A program made the translations under genes and the position numbers. Below are positions 23,901 to 33,407 of a stretch of 64,000 nt of DNA, piece by piece. Numbering within the stretch: position 1 is the stretch's first letter; each line of letters begins with the position of its first letter. Under the pieces are notes generated by a model, which saw nothing but the letters and a program-made list of their open reading frames with translations, searched no databases and was not told where the DNA came from. Source of the stretch: Cliona cf. orientalis (lineage: Eukaryota; Porifera; Demospongiae; Clionaida; Clionaidae); NCBI GenBank assembly GCA_963930775.1, contig OZ005697.1:5168292-5232291 (forward strand), given 5' to 3'.

Positions 23901-25352
23901 GTGGTCTATGTCCCTGGAGCTGTTCAGGAAAAGTTGGAGCCTATGGTATTGTGACAGTGTATTCTATGATTAGGGGGTGGGGTGGATGGGTGGGACTGTT
24001 CTTGATTGACTTCTGGTGCCGTCGATCATAGAGACGAGGGTGAGCGGCTACTCTGTGTAGGATCGAAAGCAAGGCAAGGGCCTTGAGTCGGCCATTGCTG
24101 ATTTACTGTGTTATGCTCGCTAAGCACGGGTATCGTCATGGTGATTGACCACGACATGTAGATATCCATAATTATCACTGTAGGTCCCGTTCACGTAGCT
24201 AGGTGAAACTGAATGCCATTCTTTCTTTCAAACGGTACACACACTAAACAAACTCGGATAGTGTTGAAATTTTATAAATGGTGCGCAAAGGACCACACTT
24301 TCAGAATATCCAAAGAAAAAAAATTCGAAAAAATAACGTTGAGTCTATGGAACCCCCTACTGCAGAATCATATTTTAGCGCGAGTGGTCGATTTTTCCGT
24401 AGCGGGTCACATATTAAACAGCTGAGAGAGAGGACCTGGGGAGTAGCTACAGTGATGTACATGATACACTTGAATATAAATACTTACCAGGGAAGATAAG
24501 CTAGCATACATTTTAAGTATAGCAGTGGACTGTATATTTTTGCTATCTACTGTGCACAGGAACTAAAAATATTTTATTTCAGTAGTCAAGATTAAGTATG
24601 AATTTAATTACACTCATTAGTGGTTAACATACTACAAGTCAGTTACAGGATCCAGCCTCATGCAAATGTATAGCAAACCTACAACAGTGCATGCATGTGG
24701 TACTATTACATAACAATTGTGTGCAGTCGGGTACATGTATTAGTGTGGTTACTCTCTACAACAGTGCTGGCAAATTTGCAACATGTAGACTAGCTATAGC
24801 TATATTGCTATTGCCATGTGCGGAGGGTTTTGCATGCATACGTAAGTGTTCATATTACCATGTTAAGTAGTAATTATATCTTTATATAATTAGTAATTAT
24901 ATCTTTCATTGACTTATACATTTCAGGATAAGTTTTTGAGAACACTTGCTGAAATAGAAAATGTTAGAAAAAGAATGGGGAAACAAGTTGAAGAGGCTAA
25001 ATTGTTTGGAATTCAAGATTTTGCTGAGGATATCCTAGAAGTGGCAGATGTTTTAGAGAAAGCAACAGAAAGTATAGCAAAGGAAAGCCTGGATAAGAAT
25101 GCTAATCCTCCTCTTGTCTCCCTTTATGATGGCTTAAAGTTAACTGAAGCTCAGTTACAGAAGGTATTATTGAAGAATGGAGTGACCAAGATTCATACAA
25201 CAGGTGATATGTTTGATCCCAAGATTCACGAGGCATTGTTTGAAGTGCCTGGTGATAAACCTGGAACAATTGCAGTAGTATCAAGGGTTGGCTATCTTCT
25301 CAATGGGCGGACAATACGAGCAGCTAAAGTTGGAGTGGTGAAAGCAGATTAA
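11984..25352 (+). CDS. mitochondrial GrpE nucleotide-exchange factor (GRPEL-like), first exon(s) not placed
   Basis: Two exons are clear: 11984-12151 (56 codons, AG before, GTGTGT after) and 24927-25352 (141 codons plus TAA), joined in phase 0. The first encodes an acidic, Lys/Glu-rich coiled coil (EFELLLEKKEEQLKEQRK). The second continues the GrpE helix (AEIENVRKRMGKQVEEAKL), the linker IQDFAEDILEVADVLEKA, and the beta-rich C-terminal head ending GRTIRAAKVGVVKAD. This order and the GYLLNGR-type ending are diagnostic of GrpE. The family releases ADP from mitochondrial Hsp70 and acts as a matrix dimer. A presequence exon must lie upstream; 3'-ends such as ...VRQVSAMK before GTGAGT at 9591 are phase-compatible but lack an ATG, so I do not call one. 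The 12.8-kb intron is packed with transposons. Confidence 0.88.
12492..13047. mobile_element. inverted-repeat element with GGGGTGAGCCTGAG ends
   Basis: The left end GTTTGGGGTGAGCCTGAGC and the right end GCTCAGGCTCGCCCCAACTA are near complements. The interior contains an open frame (12590-12850) without a recognisable domain. The duplication is not clear, so limits are approximate. Confidence 0.45.
13205..14736. mobile_element. copy C of the AACCCTCGGCGC repeat with two nested insertions
   Basis: The left part (GGTTATGGTAGTCGTTCTG, then ACCACACTACATGTAGCTGC) and right part (GGCTTCTTTTCAACTCG ... GCTCTAGAGAGTTCTAGTT) match copies A and B. Two foreign pieces interrupt it. One at about 13413-13890 has ends GAGGAGGTTGGACATGA and TCATGTCC then TTAACCTCCTC. 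The other is the TAGTCTC element at 13893-14179. The GTTAGCGATAGCATGACTT continuation after the second piece matches copy A. Confidence 0.6.
13893..14179. mobile_element. TAGTCTC MITE with 9-bp TSD (same ends as the RecQ element)
   Basis: A 287-bp element begins TAGTCTCATCCCCAGATCCC and ends GGGGATGAGACTA. The TIRs continue through AAAGGGTCTGGTACACATTG and its complement. It is flanked by ctgaggcta (13884-13892) and ctgaggtta (14180-14188), a 9-bp duplication with one mismatch. The terminal bases match the right end of the 4.4-kb element at 48996-53380. It is non-coding. Confidence 0.8.
14900..16560. repeat. ~440-bp inverted repeat pair around a microsatellite core
   Basis: The arm 14900-15340 returns inverted at about 16095-16560 (shared words include AAAGATGGCCTAGATAGAAC, GCTCATGAATGTCTCC and GCTATTGAATGGTGCTTGA). 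Open frames of 110-129 codons appear in both arms in the same relative frame (with FAVFIYFSYLFYLGHLSLL), but there is no known domain and I regard them as unproven. The 750-bp loop contains a CT-rich tract (15770-15875). It could be a foldback transposon or two opposed copies of one element. Confidence 0.6.
15770..15875. repeat. CT-rich microsatellite
   Basis: Over 100 bases of (CT)n/(CCCT)n with a C-run in the middle. Similar tracts are at 23310-23415 and, as (GA)n, at 50190-50220. The Ser/Pro/Leu and Arg/Glu open frames here are translation of the repeat. Confidence 0.9.
17881..18503. mobile_element. TTAA-flanked MITE, GGTTACGGGATAGT family, copy 1 (intact)
   Basis: A 623-bp element with ends GGTTACGGGATAGTGTTC and ATACTATCCCGTAACC. 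It is bordered by TTAA on both sides (17877-17880 and 18504-18507). The interior carries ACTCGCTTAATGGCGGCCCT, the site that in copy 2 has been split. TTAA targeting fits piggyBac or Kolobok-type transposases. The 85- and 129-codon open frames within also occur, in part, in the other copies, but no transposase motif is visible. Confidence 0.85.
18979..19357 (+). mobile_element. CAGGGCGTAGC MITE carrying an exon-like ORF
   Basis: The left end CAGGGCGTAGCCAGAAATTT and right end ATGGTAGCTACGCCCTTG are inverted relatives. Imperfect copies of (c)catt(t)ttc border it, like a diverged 8-bp hAT duplication. Inside, plus-strand 19052-19267 is open and reads like coding sequence (HKVVLLTLHHLRERHPSC ... 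VKVQVLSQLTNLSWHARGS) up to a consensus donor GTGAGTG at 19268. This may be a captured gene fragment. I do not recognise the source protein. Confidence 0.5.
19620..20085. repeat. dispersed segment, second copy (inverted) at 35690-35960
   Basis: The words CACATGACTTCACCATAGC, GTGCCACAGACGTG, AAAATGGAGTAGATTTATA and GTCTTGAGTTAGCCC recur inverted around 35690-35900. The 35574-35882 minus-strand frame there is open for 102 codons. Here the equivalent frame is interrupted. This is a repeat; a decayed coding origin is possible but no family is recognised. Confidence 0.5.
21652..21771. repeat. 120-bp near-perfect hairpin
   Basis: AGAGTGGAGAACTGATAGAG at the left returns as its complement at the right end. 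The centre TGATAATCAGCAATAATAC pairs with TATTATTGCTGATTATCA. A small asymmetric bulge (ACGTAGTTCT) interrupts one arm. It is non-coding. It could be a tiny foldback element or a structured RNA if transcribed. Confidence 0.8.
22020..22452. mobile_element. MITE with GGGTAAAGCAATCAGT ends
   Basis: The left end GCAAAGGGTAAAGCAATCAG is the approximate complement of the right end CTGATTACTTTACCCCGG. The interior resembles parts of 4790-4930 and 21290-21390 (AAATTGCCAGATCT). Just upstream (21988-22013) is a lone TTAA-family terminus CACTATCCCATAACC. Limits are approximate. Confidence 0.5.
22897..23165. mobile_element. TAGCCTCG MITE, 269 bp, exact 9-bp TSD
   Basis: It begins TAGCCTCGTACCCAGGCCC and ends GGGCCTGGGTACGAAACTA-like (GGCCTGGGTACGAAACTA). 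The TIRs continue with GGAGGAGAAAGGGCCTGG. The direct repeat ggtgtgatt flanks it exactly (22888-22896 and 23166-23174). The copy at 32739-33007 has the same 269-bp length and closely similar interior (ATGTGGGGTAATCGGATAC). It is non-coding. Confidence 0.88.
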
Positions 25353-26546
25353 TCATAAGTGTATTGTACTTATTAATAATTATTGTTTTTTGTTGTTTTT
25401 TTCAAGAGAGCCGACACACTAAGCAGAAAATAAGAATTGTCTGAAAACCACCTCGAAGTTGAGGCACATTGCATGGTAGTCGTATTATATTGTAAGCAGA
25501 GCAGTATACAGCATGGGGTCATCAACATACCCCGTGTACCCGTAATATTTTTATGGGCAAACAATGCAAATGCACGGCTTCCCATACGAACATATAGGGA
25601 AACTTCAAAGTGCTGTAATTTTAATTAAGGCGTGAATCAAAATAATTATTCTATCAGATCAAAATAATGTCCAGTTCTGACCTGACCTGCATGCCCATAT
25701 AAAAATATGCTTTATAGACTTTTTCTTCTTCCCTATTCCTTTTTTCTTTTTTTTCAAGCGAGCCAACACACTAAGCAGAAAAAGAATTGTCCAAAAACCA
25801 CCTCAAAGTTGAGCTACGTTGCAAACTAGACCCATACAATGCAAGCAGGCTCAATTTTACACGAATGAGGTAAAGATCGTCTTGTATATATACGCACGTA
25901 GCGCGTGGGTGAAAAACATTACAAATGCATGGTTTCCCTACATAAACATAGGGAAATTCTCAAAGGGGGCTGTAACTTTGATTTTCTAGGGTACATGTGA
26001 ATCAAAATTCTGTCACATCAAATGTCTAGTTTCAACCCATTCTGCGTGCCCATATAAAAATTGTGGCATTTCTTCTTTCCTGTTCCTTTTTTCTTTCTCA
26101 AGGAGACTGCACACTAAGCAGAAAAATTGTTCAGAAACCACGACAGTTGAGCTGGATGCTTGGTAGAGCCATACAATGCAGGCTGCGTATACTCCAATTT
26201 TGGCCAAATTGGGTAAAGATCGTAAAGTATATGTGCGCGCGTAGCGCGTGGGCGGAAACATTGCAAATGCATGGCTTCCCTATACAAACATATGGGGAAA
26301 CTTCAAAGGGCTATAACTTTAATTGTAAGGTGTGAATCAAAAATCTATCTGGTCAAATCTCTAGTTTCAACCCATTCATGTAAAAATTGTCCCCCCAAGT
26401 GTCATTAGATTATTTAACTATTTAAGTTTGCTTTTTCCCAAGAGGCAGACACACTGTAAGCAAACAAATTGTCCAGAAAACACCACAAAGTACTGATGGA
26501 ATGCATAGGAGAGCCATAAAGTGCAAGAAAACTCTTAGTAGAACCT

Positions 26547-26742
26547 TATATCATAAATCGCGAATATTTCAATGTTACAAATTTTCGGACAGCATGGCTT
26601 GTGCGAAAATTAAACGCACGAAATACATGCATGCGCAATATTAACGACAATGCAGTACAGGGTCATTTGTTCGAAAATTATTTAACATGAAAAACTATCG
26701 CATGAAATATTTTAGACACGAAATATTCGCGATTTATGGTAA
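26547..26742. mobile_element. MITE of the CGAAAATT family inside array unit 4
   Basis: The ends ATAAATCGCGAATATTTC and AAATATTCGCGATTTATGG are inverted. The interior is a series of CGAAAATT / ACGAAATA words. Related sequences are at 17043-17160, 20305-20390 and 34262-34401. It is non-coding. Confidence 0.65.
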
Positions 26743-27114
26743 TGCAAGAAAAACTCAGAGTAGGGCCATAGGAGCAATATAAACAATGTTCGGTAAAGGG
26801 TCGTCAACGTACCCTGCACACCCGTAATTTTTTTATGGGCAAACATTGCAAATGCATGGCTTCCTATACAAACATGGGAACCTGTAAAGAGCCATAACTT
26901 TAATTCTAAGGTGTGAATCAAACTTCCTAAAGGTCAAATCTCTGCATTCGATCCATTCTGTGCGCCCGTACAAAAATTATGTCCCTAAGTGCTCCCAATT
27001 CCACCATGAATAATTAATTGAACTACTTAGTAATTTTTCAAGGGGACCACACACTAAGCGGAAAAAAATTGTCCAGCAACCACCATATAATAGAGCTGGA
27101 TGCATAGTAGAACC

Positions 27115-27324
27115 TGTAAGGACACGGGTAGTGAGGAAACGAGGTAGCGACGGTGATACTAGCAATAGTAGCACAATATATTATTAGATAGCAATATAAC
27201 TACATACACTTCACTGATAGAATAAACACTGGCCTAATAACTGTACTCAGACTAAACAAGCATGGTTCCAGTCCAGATCACATGACCAGTTCACATGATC
27301 TCACGTGATCATACTGTTCTTACA
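27115..27324 (-). repeat. 3' LTR of minus-strand Gypsy element
   Basis: Read on the minus strand the segment begins TGTAAGAACAGTATGATC and ends CCGTGTCCTTACA, so it has TG...CA borders and is 210 bp. It is immediately preceded (27325-27340) by a purine tract GAGCTTGAGGGGGAGATG, the expected polypurine tract. The matching 5' LTR is absent at the other end. Confidence 0.75.
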
Positions 27325-29460
27325 TCTCCCCCTCAAGCTCCTGTGGACGAAGGGCAGAGGAGCTTGGAATTGACATCCACTGTGAGTCTTCGGATAGGCG
27401 TACTGGCCTTCGCATTACCCTGGTTGATTTTCGACTCGGGGTTGAGGTTGTGTTTGTTGGGAGTGGTGTTTGAACAGGCTTCCTGTTGGGTGCTGCTATG
27501 GAGGGGGGACATCTCTTTCTAATGAACCTTCTATTACGAGCAAGTACACGTCCACTGTGTGTTTTGATGAGGTAGCGTCTGTATGGCCCTACTGTGACGA
27601 TGGTGCCATATATATCCCATAGCTTAGATTGTGGGTGTTGGATTGCCACTTGGCTGCCAACATGAATATCTTTCAAGGGGTGTGCATGTTCATTGTATAT
27701 ACGCTCCGTTTCCTTTTGAGACGATTCCCGCATCTCATCTGATTGTTGTGATGCCCTCTGCCATTCCTGTGCAAAGGAACGCCTGTGAGCTGGGAGATGA
27801 TCCTGTACTGGATGTCCAAACAACTTCTGCGCTGGAGAAAGGCCATCTTTTCGGGATGGAGTATTGCGATATTGTAATAATGAACGATAAAGTTTCTCCC
27901 AGTCGACATAGCGGCCTATCCAGGCTGATGAGATTAGCTTTTTCATCGATTTGACTGTAGCCTCAGCTTTGCCATTGCTTTGGTGGTAGTGCGGTGATGA
28001 TATCTGGTGTGTGACTCCCCATGTTGTGAGAAAACTTTTCAATTTTGACGATGTGAATTGTGGTCCACTGTCTGACCACAGTAGGTCAGGCACTGCAGTG
28101 CGACAGAATTGGTCTCGTAGAGATTCGATCAGGTGTGGTGCAGTGGTGTCTTTACCGAGGTCAATGATATCGGACCAATCTGTTTTGCAATCCACTACAA
28201 TCAGGTATTGTCGGCCTGCATGAGATCCAATGTCAGCAGCGATTTGCTGAAATGGTCGCTCTGGTAGGGGCTTCGAAATCAAAGGTTCCTTGCCTTGGGA
28301 CGGTAGATGGTCCTGGCAATAACGACAACCTCGAACATAGTTCTCAATATCACGGTCGATTCCTGGCCAATAAAGTGTGAGTCGAGCTCTTGTTTGAGAC
28401 CGAGAGACTCCTTGATGCCCTTCATGAAGGCGGTTGAGCATTGTTGCACGAAAGTTGGCCAGGATGAAGAGACGACATCCGTGTACGATGAGGTTATCGT
28501 CGATTGTGAGATGATCTTTGACACCCCAAAACTTCTTCTGAGAAGCCGGCAACAAGGATTTCTGGTTGGGGAAACCGCTTGTGATGAGCTGTTTGAGATC
28601 TTGATATTCTTGATCTTCATCTGCATACTTTCTCAGCTCCTGCAGGTGCAAATTCTCTGGCTGTGGTGTGCCAGACGCAGTGCTTCGTAACTGAGATATG
28701 GTTAGTGCTCGACCTACCATTGGTTGAACCTCGTGTGTGTCAATTTCGTGTTGTGCAAGGTTATCATCAGCATCTGGAGCCTGGTGTGGGTGGCGGGACA
28801 GTGCGTCAGCAGCATGGTTGTCTTCACCTTTTAGCCACTGGGTGGTGAAATTGTAGGCCATGAGGTTGGTTCTTAAGCGTTGTAGGCGGGGATTTTCAAT
28901 TTCGTCTAGTCGGTGGTTGTTGAGAATCGGAACGAGGGGATTGTGGTCAGTGACGACTGTGAAGTGGTCCAATCCAGAGAGGAAGATGTGGCATTTCTTT
29001 ACAGCCCAAGCTACAGCAAGACACTCAAGTTCTATAACAGCGTATCTGCTCTCAGTGTTGGTGAGGAATCTTGAGCCTGCCTGTACTGTTTTCCAGCTTT
29101 GTTGAGAACCTTTCGGTCTCTGCATGAGGACGAATCCAATTCCAACAGTGCTCGCATCTGTGTGGAGGCGGGTCTCCTTCGAAACGTCAAAGTATGCCAA
29201 CGTTGGGGCAGTCACAAGGATCTTCTTAGCGTGAGTGAATGCTTCCTCATGGATTGGTGTCCATGTAAAGTCGTTGCGGGTGCTCAGTAGAGGACGTAGT
29301 GGCGCTAGTACTGTGGCTAAGTCGTTTGTGCTGGAGGCGAGTTGATTGACTAGACCAAAGAATGACCTAAGGTCAGTGCGGCTGCTAGGGGTTGGGAATT
29401 TCGTGATTGCGTTGGTGATGTCCTTGCTGATGGTGTAGCCATCGGCAGATAACTCAAATC
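27320..29460 (-). pseudogene. Ty3/Gypsy pol: RNase H and integrase (part of defective element)
   Basis: An open frame of about 700 codons. RNase H comes first (TRLHTDASTVGIGFVL, then YAVIELECLAVAWAVKKC and DHNPL), then a zinc-binding H2C2 region (HEGHQGVSRSQTRARL ... CRYCQ). The integrase core has D at ADIGSHAG / VVDCKTDW, D at WSDSGPQFTS and E at NGKAEATVKS. A basic C-terminal tail ends close to the polypurine tract. The frame continues upstream to about 29460 (FGLVNQLAS region) where it is broken from the RT frame. Integrase motifs look intact, but the element as a whole is dead. Confidence 0.85.
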
Positions 29461-29469
29461 CAGCAAAGG

Positions 29470-30250
29470 TTATCTCAGTTTGGCAGAATCTGAACTGCTA
29501 TTCAGGGTGATTTTTTTCTCTTCACAGCGGTGTAGGAATTGTCGGACGTGCTTAATGTGCTCTGATTTGTCTTCATCGAAAATGACCACGTCATCGACCA
29601 TCTTGCGAAAGTTGTGCATGCCGACGAAGGCCTCGTCTGTACGTCGGTTATAGTGCTCACTGATTGAGGATATGCCATAAGGGGCACGCAGGTACTTGAA
29701 ATGACCAAACGGTGTGATGAACGTCGTGAGATTCTGGCTCGCTTCGTCGAGTGGGCACTGATATCCTTTTAGCGCATCGAATACTGTGAAATACTTGGCT
29801 TTAGCTTGTGCAATGTCTGCAACGGCTTCAGCTGGTGTAGTGGAGGGATATCTCTCACGCTGGACAAACTTGTTTAGCTTGGATAGATCCACGCACATAC
29901 GAATTCTGTCCGAGTTCTTCTTTGGGGTGACAACGATCGGGGCACACCATTCAGTGGGTTCGGTCACTGGGGCTATGATTTCTTGGCTGACGAGTAGGTC
30001 GATTTCATTCTTAAGTTTATCCCTATATGCGAAAGGGATGGTGCGAGGTGTCGTAACACAGAAGGGGTGCGCGTTTTCCGTAAGGGGGATCTGAAACTTT
30101 TCTCCCGGCATGGTGCAAATCTGTCCATTGAAAACTGATGGGAATTCGGATATGATAGCTTCTGCAGATAGCGGAAGTGATTCTTCCAGGTTGATTGATT
30201 GTACCTGGGTTGGTTCGTAAATGTGAGGAGCATCTACCATTGAGCTCAAA
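29470..30250 (-). pseudogene. Ty3/Gypsy reverse transcriptase (frameshifted)
   Basis: RT motifs in order are PTEWCAPIVVTPKKN, RMCVDLSKLN, FTVFDALKGYQCPLD, TPFGHFKYLRAPYGI and the catalytic box MVDDVVIF (V-D-D rather than the commoner Y-x-D-D). The frame is cut from the protease frame near 30240 and from the RNase H frame near 29480, each looking like a single-base indel. No functional polyprotein can be read through. Confidence 0.85.
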
Positions 30251-31080
30251 TGTGACGTTGGGGATCTTTCCCGTCGGGTGTAGTAGGGAGCCGTTAATGG
30301 CTTTTGGGGTGACTGTGGACTCTGCCAGGTTGTCCATGTGTTCCCCAAGGGCGTGAACGAGGTGTGGCCCAGCGGCACATATGTCTGCTCCAGAGTCAGG
30401 CAATACCTGGAGTGTAGCCTGTCCATCAGGGGTACTAACTTCCATGGCTATGGTAGGTGCGGTCTTGACAGACCTGGAGGTTACTTGAACAAAGGGGAGT
30501 TCGGAGATGCTTAGAGTGTAAGTGCGTGGTGGGTTCTGTACTCCTTGAGTGTGGCCTTTAGGGCTATTGGTTGCGAGACCTTGTCGGCAGACTTTGCTGA
30601 ATTGGCCTATTTTTCCACATCTTCGGCATGCTCGCTTATATGCTGGGCAATTCTTGCGGCCTCCCTCGTGTGTTTTGCCCCCACAACCAATGCACGTGTG
30701 TGTCTGTGACATAACTTGGACGGAGTATGTATCAGGTGTGTGCTGAATTTCTGCACGAGATTTCTTCGCTGCCGCCAATCCTCGACACTTGGTGATTGTT
30801 TGATCCAGCGTGAGGTCTTTTGTTTGAAGCAGTTCTTGGATCATGTCGCCATCGAGGAGGCCTTCAATTATTTGATCTCTGAGGGCTTTTTGCAAGCAGT
30901 CATTATTACAGAAATTGCATGTCTTAGCGAGTTCATGGAGTGACACGAGAAAATCATCGAAAGACTCTCCACTTTGTTGCTTGCGTTGTCGAAGGTTTCT
31001 CCGTTCTATGGTTTCATTGATGCGACCATCAACGTGTGCTTTTAAGGCTGCGATGATTTGCAACCAGGCGGCCTAATCTT
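30023..31080 (-). pseudogene. Ty3/Gypsy gag fragment with zinc knuckles and protease
   Basis: The C-terminal part of gag contains RNLRQRKQQSGESFDDFLVS, the CX2C-type knuckles CIGCGGKTHEGGRKNCPA and CRRCGKIGQFSKVC, and an aspartic protease active site LPDSGADICAAG. The 5' part of gag, the primer-binding site and the 5' LTR are missing. At about 31083 the sequence passes straight into the tandem array, and a stop lies in frame just before the break. Confidence 0.8.
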
Positions 31081-31370
31081 CGATTTTGTCAAAAGTTGGT
31101 AAAGGTCGTCTCGTTTATGTGTGCACAAAGCCCCGCCCCTCACGTAGTGCGTGGGCGGAAAACATTGCAAACGCATGGCTTCCCTATACAAACATGGGAA
31201 TACTTTAAAGTGCCATAACTTTAATTCTAAGGTGTAAATCAAAATTCCACGCCATCAAATTTTGTATTTTGACCCATTCTACGTGCCTGTATAAAAATTA
31301 CATCCCCAAGTGCTCCCAGTTCCTCCACGAATTATTTTTTCTACTTAGTGTGTACTTTGAAAATTCTGCC

Positions 31371-32309
31371 CTGTACGCCAAAGGCAACGTCTGTGGGTCC
31401 CTGCATTAATTCTCTTGAGGCTAATAGACAACCAAAAAATGCACACACTCGTTGAGTAGGTAACCGTTTCTGTGATTTACGCCACAGCTATTAACCATCA
31501 GACCATTTCCATAGTGAATGTGAATTGTTCCGTCAATAACGATTACCGTACCCTCGCGAAAGAGGGCTCATGGGCGGTGCATCTTACATTGGGCCAAGAT
31601 TCAGGGTGGGCCGATATTCGAAGTATCAGTAGCGCGTTTAGACGCGAAAGAGCGCCCAGGTAAGTTACCCACGCTATCTTCATAATTTGAATAGTAGCAG
31701 CGGCTACTATTGTATTCAAGCAATCCAGAGGAAGGGCAGCCGTGATACTTCACCGTGTATCGTTGATTGCAGCCGTATTAAGTGGGCGTGATTACGATCG
31801 TTTGTGACATTAAGCCAGCTAGGCTTAGTTTACGGCTGTTTATTTATCAACCTTAGATTATGCGAAGTTCAGTCCTCATAAACCAGCTCTATGGTATCCC
31901 TTTTGATCGTGGTAGTACTCCACAATTTGCAACTTTTTTTACACCATCCCATTCACTTATAATCGAATCGGTCATGGCCATGAAATCGGGTGCTGCACTG
32001 CACGCACATACTGATACATCCCATTCCCTACTTCACATCGGTCATGGCCATGAAATCAATTTGATCATGATTAAATGAATAATCGGATGAGATCGGCCAC
32101 CTGAACTGCGCTGCACTGCACGTACTGATCCCATTCCCTTATAATGCAATTCAATCGCGATTAAAAATCGGATCGAATCGATCTGAGCTGCGCTGCATAC
32201 TAGTAGGTATACTAGTACTGCACGTACTGATATAATATCCAACACGTGCAAGTAACCCTGTGACCTTTGACCTTTCCCCTTGATCACGAAGCCAGCTGTA
32301 CAGATGAGG
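31371..32309. other. non-coding stretch with local duplications
   Basis: No gene recognised. The phrase TCGGTCATGGCCATGAAATC occurs twice (about 31970 and 32035) with flanking ATCCCATTCCCT words. A GGGCGGTGCATCTTACATTGGGCC phrase near 31575 recurs at 33388. These are repeat traces. Confidence 0.4.
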
Positions 32310-32314
32310 TACCG

Positions 32315-32703
32315 TAGAAACTGGTTGTTAAGCGCATGCGCTTATAACACGCGGCAGCAAGAAAATATGCGTTTAACAAAAAGTATGCGCTTAACAGGAA
32401 GCATGCGCTTAATTAAAAGTGCTAAAACACGGTAGGTGGGGTGTGCGTAAAGAACGTGTCGAGGGTAGATAGACCTACAACGATGGTCAAGAAGCAACCA
32501 GAGAGCATAATTCTCGACGTTTTCTTCTCCAGTATACTTCTATCCTTTCTGGGCTCATGTAACCGATCGCTCGTCGTTCAGGTGGCCTGCTGGACATATG
32601 CACCTAACAAAGAGCGGTAAGGCTCGCACAAAACTATGCGCTTAATAAAAAGTATGTGCTTAACAGCGAGCAGCGCTTAACAACCAGTTTCTACGGTACT
32701 ATA
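32315..32703. mobile_element. MITE with CCGTAGAAACTGGTTG ends, TA duplication
   Basis: The left end TA-CCGTAGAAACTGGTTGTTA and right end TAACAACCAGTTTCTACGG-TA are perfect complements. The interior repeats ATGCGCTTAA words like the element at 7966-8247. It is non-coding. Confidence 0.8.
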
Positions 32704-32738
32704 GAGCATATCGTTTCTGGGTCAATATGGGTCCACCC

Positions 32739-33007
32739 TAGCCTCGTTCCCAGGCCCTTCAAGAGGAGGAGAAAGGGCCTGGTACACACTGCATGCACAT
32801 GCACCGGGGGACCCCAGAAAAATGTGGGGTAATCGGATACAATCGTATACTCTCCGTTTATCGTCCATAGAACAGTACGTCATGCAGAACCCGCGAACGA
32901 TCTCTATGGTAACGCGACCGATCGCTATGGAGACCCCCGCGCATGCGCGTGCAGTGTGTACCAGGCCCTTTCTCCTCCTCCTCTATAAGGGCCTGGGTAC
33001 GAGGCTA
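32739..33007. mobile_element. TAGCCTCG MITE, 269 bp, second copy
   Basis: It begins TAGCCTCGTTCCCAGGCCC and ends GGGCCTGGGTACGAGGCTA. It has the same length and similar interior to 22897-23165. The flanks (ggtccaccc / gggcccaca) do not form a convincing 9-bp duplication, so this copy is older or rearranged. Confidence 0.8.
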
Positions 33008-33129
33008 GGGCCCACACATGCTTGAGGCTAATGGCTGTGTCTACAGTCCCGGCACTGGTACTGGAAATTTTACGCTTTGAGTACCGGCAACTAGCCTGCC
33101 AAAAAACTTAGAAAGTTTTTGAAAGCGAG

Positions 33130-33222
33130 AGAAAAAAAAAAAATTCATAGATCAAGCGGGATTCGAATCCATGACCACCGTACCGCCAGCCCGCTCAGCC
33201 AACCCAGCTCGCCGCTGCTGTA
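33130..33222 (-). repeat. tRNA-derived SINE-like Pol III module
   Basis: On the minus strand an A-box-like TGGCTGAGCGG (33191-33201) is followed about 25 bp later by a B-box-like GGATTCGAATCC (33159-33170), then by T12 (33132-33143), a Pol III terminator. The spacing suits a tRNA, but the T-stem and acceptor stem do not pair, so I call it a tRNA-derived SINE or tRNA pseudogene rather than a functional tRNA. Confidence 0.5.
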
Positions 33223-33407
33223 TGTCGTTTTTTTGCCAAATTTATACACCTTACCACTATAATACTAACCCAACCGTACCTGAAACCCAAATTCCTCGTA
33301 ACCAACCGATTATCGGAACCCAACCCCCCCCCGCCACTAGCCGTCTTGCGCTCAGTATTATAAATTTTTATTATTAGAGGGCCCATGGGCGGTGCACCTT
33401 ACATTGG

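Larger units (their letters stand above)
12152..24926 (+). other. 12.8-kb grpE intron composed mainly of mobile DNA
   Basis: This span between two phase-matched grpE exons holds many of the repeats listed separately (12492-13047, 13205-14736, 14900-16560, 17881-18503, 18979-19357, 21652-21771, 22020-22452, 22897-23165). The rest (for example 16560-17000, 17250-17880, 18510-18975, 19370-21240, 23175-24680) shows no recognisable gene. Simple tracts occur at 13157-13180 (poly-C), 15770-15875 and 23310-23415 (CT-rich). Confidence 0.7.
27115..31083 (-). mobile_element. defective Ty3/Gypsy retrotransposon, 5'-truncated
   Basis: Order on the minus strand is gag (partial), protease, RT, RNase H, integrase, polypurine tract, LTR. 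This domain order defines the Ty3/Gypsy class. The element lies inside unit 5 of the ~345-bp array. It lacks the 5' LTR and the start of gag and has at least two frameshifts in pol. Confidence 0.88.
25404..31370. repeat. tandem array of ~345-bp units, interrupted by a Gypsy element
   Basis: Five unit starts are visible by the phrase AAGNGANNCNACACACTAAGC: about 25404, 25758, 26099, 26439 and 27039, a period near 340-355. Each unit has ACCACC near base 40, then GGGCAAACAATGCAAATGCA, TTCCCTATACAAACAT and a TAACTTTAATT block. Unit 4 is enlarged by a ~200-bp insertion (26547-26742). Unit 5 is split at 27114 by the Gypsy element and resumes at about 31083-31370. The array starts about 50 bp after the grpE stop, so it may form its 3' UTR or flank. 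It is non-coding. Confidence 0.75.

Noticed and set aside
33130..33222. Functional tRNA gene
   Set aside because: A and B boxes are present, but acceptor and T stems do not pair.
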